Positions 59,457 through 64,000 of a DNA stretch of 64,000 nt are shown here, piece by piece (position 1 is the stretch's first letter; every line of letters begins with the position of its first letter). The notes under the pieces are model-generated. The model was not told the DNA's origin. It ran no database searches and was given only the letters and a program-made list of their open reading frames with translations. Position numbers and translations under genes: made by a program. The DNA comes from Yersinia aleksiciae (GTDB lineage Bacteria > Pseudomonadota > Gammaproteobacteria > Enterobacterales > Enterobacteriaceae). Location: assembly GCF_001047675.1 (NCBI RefSeq), contig NZ_CP011975.1, positions 1,466,073 to 1,530,072 on the forward strand. Direction: 5' to 3'.

Positions 59457-59690
59457 TTATCTGGCATGTTCCACCTCACACGCTTTATCCGTGGTTACTC
59501 TAGGCTGGTTCTGCTGCCATACCTGAATCTCAGATAACATCCAGCCAATAGCACGACCACCAAGTTTCCGGCGTGCTGGGAATTTGCCCTCTCTTTCCAT
59601 TAGATAACGTGTGGTTCGACATAGCCCTGTTAATTTACGGCATTCAGGTTCGCGAACGGTGCGGTCTAGATTGGTTATTTGATTGTTCAT
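59457..59690 (-). CDS. AlpA-family transcription regulator
   Basis: 77 residues from the ATG at 59690; a MerR-like winged helix (TVREPECRKLTGLCRTTRYLMEREGKFPARRKLGGRAIGW), typical AlpA. In P4-type islands and Gram-negative PICIs AlpA activates excision or replication genes and is a point of helper-phage induction. Confidence 0.88.
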   Translation of the reverse strand: MNNQITNLDRTVREPECRKLTGLCRTTRYLMEREGKFPARRKLGGRAIGWMLSEIQVWQQNQPRVTTDKACEVEHAR

Positions 59691-59805
59691 AGAAAAACGC
59701 CCTTGTTTATATTGGTTCGACAAGGACATTCTTTAATAATTAATTAAGCTCTGCGATGGTAAGAAAACAACTATTTTTTAATTGGTAAAAAATCTATTAA
59801 TTAAA

Positions 59806-60675
59806 CTATTTAGAAATTTCTCTGCGGAATTTTTCTAAAGACTCTTCATTCATTAGTTTATCTACAAACGGCTTGACTGTTTGTGCTATTGCAAATACAT
59901 CTTTTTCTCCATTAGGAAACAGGGATACGGCTAGCACTCCTTGGGAGATACTACATCTACTGTCTATCGACCATATCATTAAATCAATATATGGAATAAC
60001 GTTATAATCTATTATTTTCCTTCTTATTACATCCCATGAATTATTAAAAGTAATATTTACAGATTCAATGCCAATCTCTTTACGCCAAATAGGTAGTAAC
60101 TTTTTAAAATCATCAACTAAAAACTCATCTGGTATTGTTAAATCTACAGTTAATAATAAGCCCTCATCAGTTACCATACTAATAGAGTCAGTCATTCTTG
60201 CCATTAACAATCCGTGATTTTCATCACCCGACTCTAAAATATTATTAATTTCTTCATTATTAATTATTAAAGACATCCCAGCCCGACTACCGATAGTGTC
60301 AGTACTTTCCGATAGAAATGATATCTGATGTCGTGTAACCCCATGTAATCCATATCCATTACTTATTCTTCTTGATGTATCTATATTCTTTTTATATTTA
60401 TCTAACCGTTCTCTACCACCATTAAATTCGTAATACTCTTCTGGTATAGTTATGTCAAACTCATCGAAAGGATCTCGACTATCAAAAGGTTGCGGTAATA
60501 ATTCACCATGTTCTAAAAAATATGTACTGGAATCATAACTGCATAACCCCTCTAAGCATTCCTGTCGCCTATAAATCTGCCTAAATAAGTCCTTGTCAGA
60601 CATTGTTGATAATGTGCTATATTTATTTAAGTTAAATTCTTTCGGCAAATCTATTTTTGAATTTATTCTATTCAT
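59806..60675 (-). CDS. DUF6387-like protein coupled to int
   Basis: 289 residues, AT-rich. Begins MNRINSKIDLPKEFNLNKY, which fits the DUF6387 family often found beside P4-type integrases; that assignment is from memory. Function unknown. The start overlaps the int stop by ATGA, so it is translated with the integrase. No membrane or enzymatic motif is seen. Confidence 0.68.
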   Translation of the reverse strand: MNRINSKIDLPKEFNLNKYSTLSTMSDKDLFRQIYRRQECLEGLCSYDSSTYFLEHGELLPQPFDSRDPFDEFDITIPEEYYEFNGGRERLDKYKKNIDTSRRISNGYGLHGVTRHQISFLSESTDTIGSRAGMSLIINNEEINNILESGDENHGLLMARMTDSISMVTDEGLLLTVDLTIPDEFLVDDFKKLLPIWRKEIGIESVNITFNNSWDVIRRKIIDYNVIPYIDLMIWSIDSRCSISQGVLAVSLFPNGEKDVFAIAQTVKPFVDKLMNEESLEKFRREISK

Positions 60676-61895
60676 TTTTTCACCTGCAACAAAATAACGT
60701 TTTCATGTTCACCCGCAAGCAACCCTAAGCGTTCACACCACATATTTAACGCCTCCAGTTTCTCCGGCATATATTGGCTAAGATTATAGACCGCCATGAC
60801 TCCCGGCATGATATGGCCCAGCAATTGCTCAACGACGTGTGGACCAACACCCAGATCGTTTAGCTTAGTGGCGAACGTTCGTCGGATATCGTGAAGTGAC
60901 CAAGGTTCAGCATGGCCCAAGCGTTTCCAGACCAGTCGGCCCCAAGCACTCACAGCACTTGATTGCTTTATTTCACCAAGAAGTAAACCGCTGTCTTTGT
61001 GTTCGCGATGCAGCCCCTCAATGATTGGCCTTATGACGTCTGGTATTGGGCGAACTATTTTTGTGCCCCCTTTACTGTGCTCTTTGGGTACCGTCCATAC
61101 CCATTTTTTTAAGTCCCACTCTGACCAGGTAGATAATCTCACCTCTTGGGAGCGGCAACCAAATGCCACCAGCAGGCGAAGCATGGCAGCATAGTACGGT
61201 TTAAACTTAAGTTGCTGGCTAGCCTTCCAGAGTTGCCCTATCTCCTCGTCGGTATGGTCTCTATCGCCTTTCTCCTGCTTTTTACCAACATCAGGTATGG
61301 TTAAGTCGTCTAAAGCATTGCTAACAGCGTACCGGCGTACTCGGCAGAACTTGAGAGCCTGCTTACACATCTGAAAAACATAGCCGGTGGCCACTGGTGC
61401 ATCTTTTTTCATTCGATCAAAACATTCCAGCCAGTGACGGGTTTCACACTGTGAAAGTGGCAGAGCACCGATATAAGGGTAAATGTGTTTTTCGAGCTGG
61501 GCTTTATGCCGTTTCACATTGGCGCGATTGTCGGTCGCATACTCGGCAATCCAATAACGGAGAGCATCCTCTACCGTGACAGGTTTGAGAGTTTCAGAAG
61601 TGGTGAGGTTTAATTGATGTCTAGGATCTTTGCTGTCAGCCAGCCATGCACGACACTGATCGCGCTTCTCCCGCGCCAACTTAAGAGGCATGTCCGGGTA
61701 GTTCCCCAATTTTAGCCGCTGTGGTTTGGCACTACGTCCACCAAGACGATATGCAAATACCCAGGTCATAGCACCTGATTTTGTCACTTTAACGCTCAGG
61801 CCATCACCATCAGCGTAAAAATTATCACCAGGGCTTTCCCTACCAAGCATTTTTCTAAGGGTTGCGTCGCTAAGTTTGTTTGTTCCACCAGCCAT
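60672..61895 (-). CDS. int: P4-type tyrosine recombinase (integrase)
   Basis: 407 residues: N-terminal DUF4102-like arm-binding domain (YADGDGLSVKVTKSGAMTW), core-binding domain and catalytic domain with Arg in AFGCRSQEVRL, HDIRR, LLGHI and Tyr in MAVYNLSQY. It lies 174 bases inside the right att repeat and reads into the island. Its specificity is the 3' end of fis, a protein gene, instead of the usual tRNA or leuX-type target. Confidence 0.96.
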   Translation of the reverse strand: MAGGTNKLSDATLRKMLGRESPGDNFYADGDGLSVKVTKSGAMTWVFAYRLGGRSAKPQRLKLGNYPDMPLKLAREKRDQCRAWLADSKDPRHQLNLTTSETLKPVTVEDALRYWIAEYATDNRANVKRHKAQLEKHIYPYIGALPLSQCETRHWLECFDRMKKDAPVATGYVFQMCKQALKFCRVRRYAVSNALDDLTIPDVGKKQEKGDRDHTDEEIGQLWKASQQLKFKPYYAAMLRLLVAFGCRSQEVRLSTWSEWDLKKWVWTVPKEHSKGGTKIVRPIPDVIRPIIEGLHREHKDSGLLLGEIKQSSAVSAWGRLVWKRLGHAEPWSLHDIRRTFATKLNDLGVGPHVVEQLLGHIMPGVMAVYNLSQYMPEKLEALNMWCERLGLLAGEHENVILLQVKK

Positions 61896-61919
61896 ATAAA
61901 TCTCAGTTCATGTGTTGCG

Positions 61920-61940
61920 ATGACTACACGGATGACTACA
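61920..61940 (+). promoter_or_regulatory. Right pair of integrase arm-type sites (candidate)
   Basis: ATGACTACA at 61920-61928 and 61932-61940, with the spacing of the left pair. Further GAACGA motifs (about 61972, 62021) between here and the core may bind AlpA or IHF-like factors. Confidence 0.7.
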
Positions 61941-62069
61941 CCGTTCGTTGCATCTCAGCAAACAAGCTTGAACGAACATGAACAAGGATAGGCTAATACT
62001 TAATGAATATCAAAAAGTTATACGAACGATGACGAACACCTATAAACCATAAAAAACAGTACTTTATAG

Positions 62070-62120
62070 AATACGGCATGAACTGATACTAGTCAGTTAA
62101 GGTGCTGTTTAAAAAGGCGT
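62070..62120 (+). repeat. Right attachment repeat (attR core)
   Basis: Copy of 46126-46176, differing at two positions. Contains the last fis codons and stop, so it is the 3' fis fragment displaced by integration. Confidence 0.92.
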
Positions 62121-62146
62121 ACTCCACACGGAGCGCGCCTTTTTTG
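62111..62146 (+). terminator. Original fis terminator, displaced by the island
   Basis: AAAAAGGCG and CGCCTTTTTT arms enclose an inner ACTCC-ACACG-GAG stem, followed by a T-run. It stands directly after attR and now has no gene in front of it. Confidence 0.85.
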
Positions 62147-62188
62147 TTGGAGTGACGACACTTATCGCTCGCGAAATCCCGTAGATGG

Positions 62189-63760
62189 CTAGCTCACCAC
62201 GACTCGATTACGCCCCTGCTGCTTCGCACGATATAAGGCTTCATCAGCCAGTTTAAGCGCATCTTCTGGCATAGCTTCGCCACTCCAATAGGCCACACCC
62301 AGTGAAATTGTAATGGGGCGAATTTTCGCTATCTCCATCATTTCCACATTGTGGCGCAGCCGGTTGGCGACCTGTGTCGCCACATCAAGTGTCGTACCCG
62401 GTAGCAACATCAGGAACTCTTCACCGCCACTACGGCACAGGATATCGGTATCGCGGGAGCTATCACGGATCTGAGTCGCCAATTGCTTAATCACTTCATC
62501 ACCGACATCATGACCGTAGGTGTCATTGATCAACTTAAAGTGGTCGATATCCAATGCAATAACTGAAAAGTGTTGCCCGAGTTGCGCAATAGGCTCGAGG
62601 GTCGTTGCCAATCCCCGTCGGTTATACAGGCCTGTCATCGGATCGGTTTGGGCTTCAAATTTCAATTTACCAATTTTCTTTTGCAGCAGGCTGATACCTA
62701 TCAACATCGCCCGCTTGAGTTGCGTAGACTCAAAATACCATGATGGTATCTCTTTGATACTGATGGCGATATCGGGTTTATCCATATCGTTAGCACTGCC
62801 AGCCAGTAACCATAATGGACGGGCGATCAGGCGAGATAATAGCCAGACACCCAGCAGGGTGAGTAACGCCAGCGGCGCAATATGCCCTAACCCCTTAATC
62901 ATTAGCCCTTCCAGCGGTTTCAAGGTTGATGCCTCTGGCCGTAAGGTAATGATCTCCCAACCTGATGGCTCTACAACGGCGTAGCCCGCTAGCATTGATT
63001 CGCCACCCGAACTGGTCACCATCAAACTGCCATTGGTTGCAGTTTTCGCGGCCTCTGTAAGTGGTCTCGGCGCAAGCACCTCCCCGATACGACTCGCATC
63101 TCGGTGGTATAGGATGCGCCGCTCACTGTCCAACACCACGATATAGGAACCATCGCGGTAATAGTGCTCACCCAATAGCTCATTTAAGACACTTTGCTTG
63201 CGCAGATAAATAGTCCCGCCGATATAGCCACGATAACGCCCATCCGGCGTAATAATCGGGGTTGATATATTGACGACCAAATTATTAGCTGCCGATACAT
63301 AAGGCTTACTGATTAGCGGGCGACGTGCTTTTAACGCCTCTATCGATCCTGGTGATGTTAATACATGGCCTAACAACTGGAGACTATCAGGGGAAGTGGC
63401 GCGGATAACGCCATGTGCATCGGTGATGACCACCGAGTTGAAGCTGTCAGTCTGATATTTTAGCCGTGCAGTTTCTGCCTGCAAAATGGCCTGATCATCA
63501 AAATGCTGGGCGGCAATCATGCTGCTGTAGTGAAGCTGCTTTTGTGCACTTTTCAGAAAAATCTCGGTACTGGAGGCCAGCTTGGTGGCATAAACACGAT
63601 TGGACTCCAATGTGTTATCAATCAATAGCTGTCGCTGTACTCGATAACTGGCATAGAAGCTGTTCGCCAGCGTCACAAATGCACTCATCACAGCCAGAAT
63701 AAGGATTAAGCGACCTAAGTCGAGACGGAAAATCTTGGTAGAAATAATCGAGCGTGACAA
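62189..63760 (-). CDS. Membrane diguanylate cyclase with Cache-type sensor domain
   Basis: 523 residues. Two membrane helices (about 15-35 and 285-310) border a periplasmic double-Cache-like domain (TDSFNSVVITDAHGVIRATS, YIGGTIYLRK). A C-terminal GGDEF domain (about 360-523) has the active-site form SGGEEFLML and TDPMTGLYNRRGL. An RxxD inhibitory site is visible upstream (RDSSRDTDILC holds RDTD), so product inhibition is possible. It should make cyclic-di-GMP. The gene converges on the fis locus. Confidence 0.92.
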   Translation of the reverse strand: MSRSIISTKIFRLDLGRLILILAVMSAFVTLANSFYASYRVQRQLLIDNTLESNRVYATKLASSTEIFLKSAQKQLHYSSMIAAQHFDDQAILQAETARLKYQTDSFNSVVITDAHGVIRATSPDSLQLLGHVLTSPGSIEALKARRPLISKPYVSAANNLVVNISTPIITPDGRYRGYIGGTIYLRKQSVLNELLGEHYYRDGSYIVVLDSERRILYHRDASRIGEVLAPRPLTEAAKTATNGSLMVTSSGGESMLAGYAVVEPSGWEIITLRPEASTLKPLEGLMIKGLGHIAPLALLTLLGVWLLSRLIARPLWLLAGSANDMDKPDIAISIKEIPSWYFESTQLKRAMLIGISLLQKKIGKLKFEAQTDPMTGLYNRRGLATTLEPIAQLGQHFSVIALDIDHFKLINDTYGHDVGDEVIKQLATQIRDSSRDTDILCRSGGEEFLMLLPGTTLDVATQVANRLRHNVEMMEIAKIRPITISLGVAYWSGEAMPEDALKLADEALYRAKQQGRNRVVVS

Positions 63761-63904
63761 GACAGCATTCCTGAAGCGGTAGAGAGGACCTATTTAGCCA
63801 TGACGGTAGCACGAAAAGAGAGCAAGAACTCGCCTATATATAGACATATGCTCAATATTTATCTCCTCAGATCAATCGTTATCACGCTATAGTCATTATC
63901 AACG

Positions 63905-64000
63905 GCTATCTATACTTAAATAGCTGGCGTTTCAGCACGGCAGCAAACGAATGAACCCCGATGAGCTGATTAAAATCAGTGCGTTGGGATAGCGAGCTGC
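63905..64000. repeat. Intergenic repeat at the window edge (partial)
   Basis: CAGCAAACGA (63944) and CCCCGATGAGCTGA (about 63957) match the element between accC and yhdT (about 41675-41695). The rest lies outside the window. Confidence 0.6.

Larger units (their letters stand above)
46126..62120. mobile_element. Capsid-forming phage-inducible chromosomal island (cf-PICI) integrated in fis
   Basis: 16 kb between 51-base direct repeats. Content: tyrosine integrase and AlpA at the right end, primase-helicase with an iteron origin in the middle, PrtN-like activator, then a leftward HK97-type module (capsid, protease, portal, connector, HNH, TerS, TerL). An AIPR gene lies at the left end. Tail, tape-measure, holin/lysin, Cro/CI-type repressor and late antiterminator genes are absent, although all genes between the repeats are accounted for. 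This gene set is that described for cf-PICIs in E. coli, Klebsiella and Pasteurella. A decayed prophage is the alternative, but all frames here are intact and compactly ordered. Confidence 0.87.

Noticed and set aside
58520..59479. A 319-residue protein on the minus strand
   Set aside because: Only the C-terminal 64 residues look like a known family; the rest overlaps the YnfO-like gene and its operators antisense, has no SD and includes likely RNA/regulatory DNA.
46126..62120. Ordinary or decayed temperate prophage
   Set aside because: No tail, tape-measure, lysis or CI/Cro gene or fragment is seen, gene overlaps are compact and all frames are intact, which fits a satellite better than decay.

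Overview
The window is a chromosomal segment of a Yersinia-like enterobacterium. The core gene order (tldD-nit-yhdP-rng-maf-mreDCB-csrD; msrPQ-aroQ-accBC-yhdT-panF-prmA-dusB-fis; aaeXAB/aaeR; pmbA/yjgA), the protein sequences and several families of imperfect palindromic intergenic repeats all fit that genus. The species cannot be fixed from sequence reading alone.

Layout. (1) 1-2.1 kb: the 3' part of an MgtA-type Mg2+ P-type ATPase, cut by the window edge, followed by a 520-base spacer with a 23-base tandem repeat. (2) 11.6-2.7 kb, minus strand: a ten-gene catabolic operon. It holds a stand-alone PRD protein, a four-protein system of unknown biochemistry (SFCGS glycine-rich protein, DUF4312, DUF4311, DUF4310), an amidohydrolase/deacetylase, a DgaE-type PLP ammonia-lyase, a DgaF-type KDPG-like aldolase, an exported lactonase-like beta-propeller and a PRD/EIIA transcription regulator. 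The enzymes point to use of an amino-sugar acid, ending in pyruvate and glyceraldehyde 3-phosphate. The four-protein module probably imports or modifies the substrate. (3) 11.9-36.9 kb: rnk with a leader terminator, cybC, pmbA, yjgA, a barnase/barstar-like pair, gabD, aaeXAB with aaeR, tldD, nit, yhdP, rng, maf, mreDCB, csrD and acuI. (4) 37.1-46.1 kb: msrPQ, aroQ, accBC, yhdT-panF, prmA and dusB-fis.

(5) 46.1-62.1 kb: a 16-kb integrated element in the 3' end of fis, bounded by 51-base direct repeats (49/51 identical) that duplicate the last fis codons and the start of the terminator stem. It carries a P4-type tyrosine integrase coupled to a DUF6387-like gene, AlpA, an Icd/Ash-like protein, five small genes and a primase-helicase, an iteron array (probable origin), a PrtN-type activator and a complete HK97-type head module: major capsid, prohead protease, portal, connector, HNH endonuclease, and small and large terminase. 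There are no tail, lysis or lambda-type repressor genes. This is the architecture of a capsid-forming phage-inducible chromosomal island (cf-PICI), a satellite that builds and fills its own small heads and takes tails from a helper phage. At its left end it carries an AIPR-family abortive-infection protein with a nuclease-like N-terminus, a likely anti-phage cargo.

(6) 62.2-63.8 kb: a membrane diguanylate cyclase downstream of the original fis terminator, followed by the start of another intergenic repeat. The strongest candidates for new biology are the fis-targeting cf-PICI with its cargo and control signals, and the DUF4310/4311/4312/SFCGS module.
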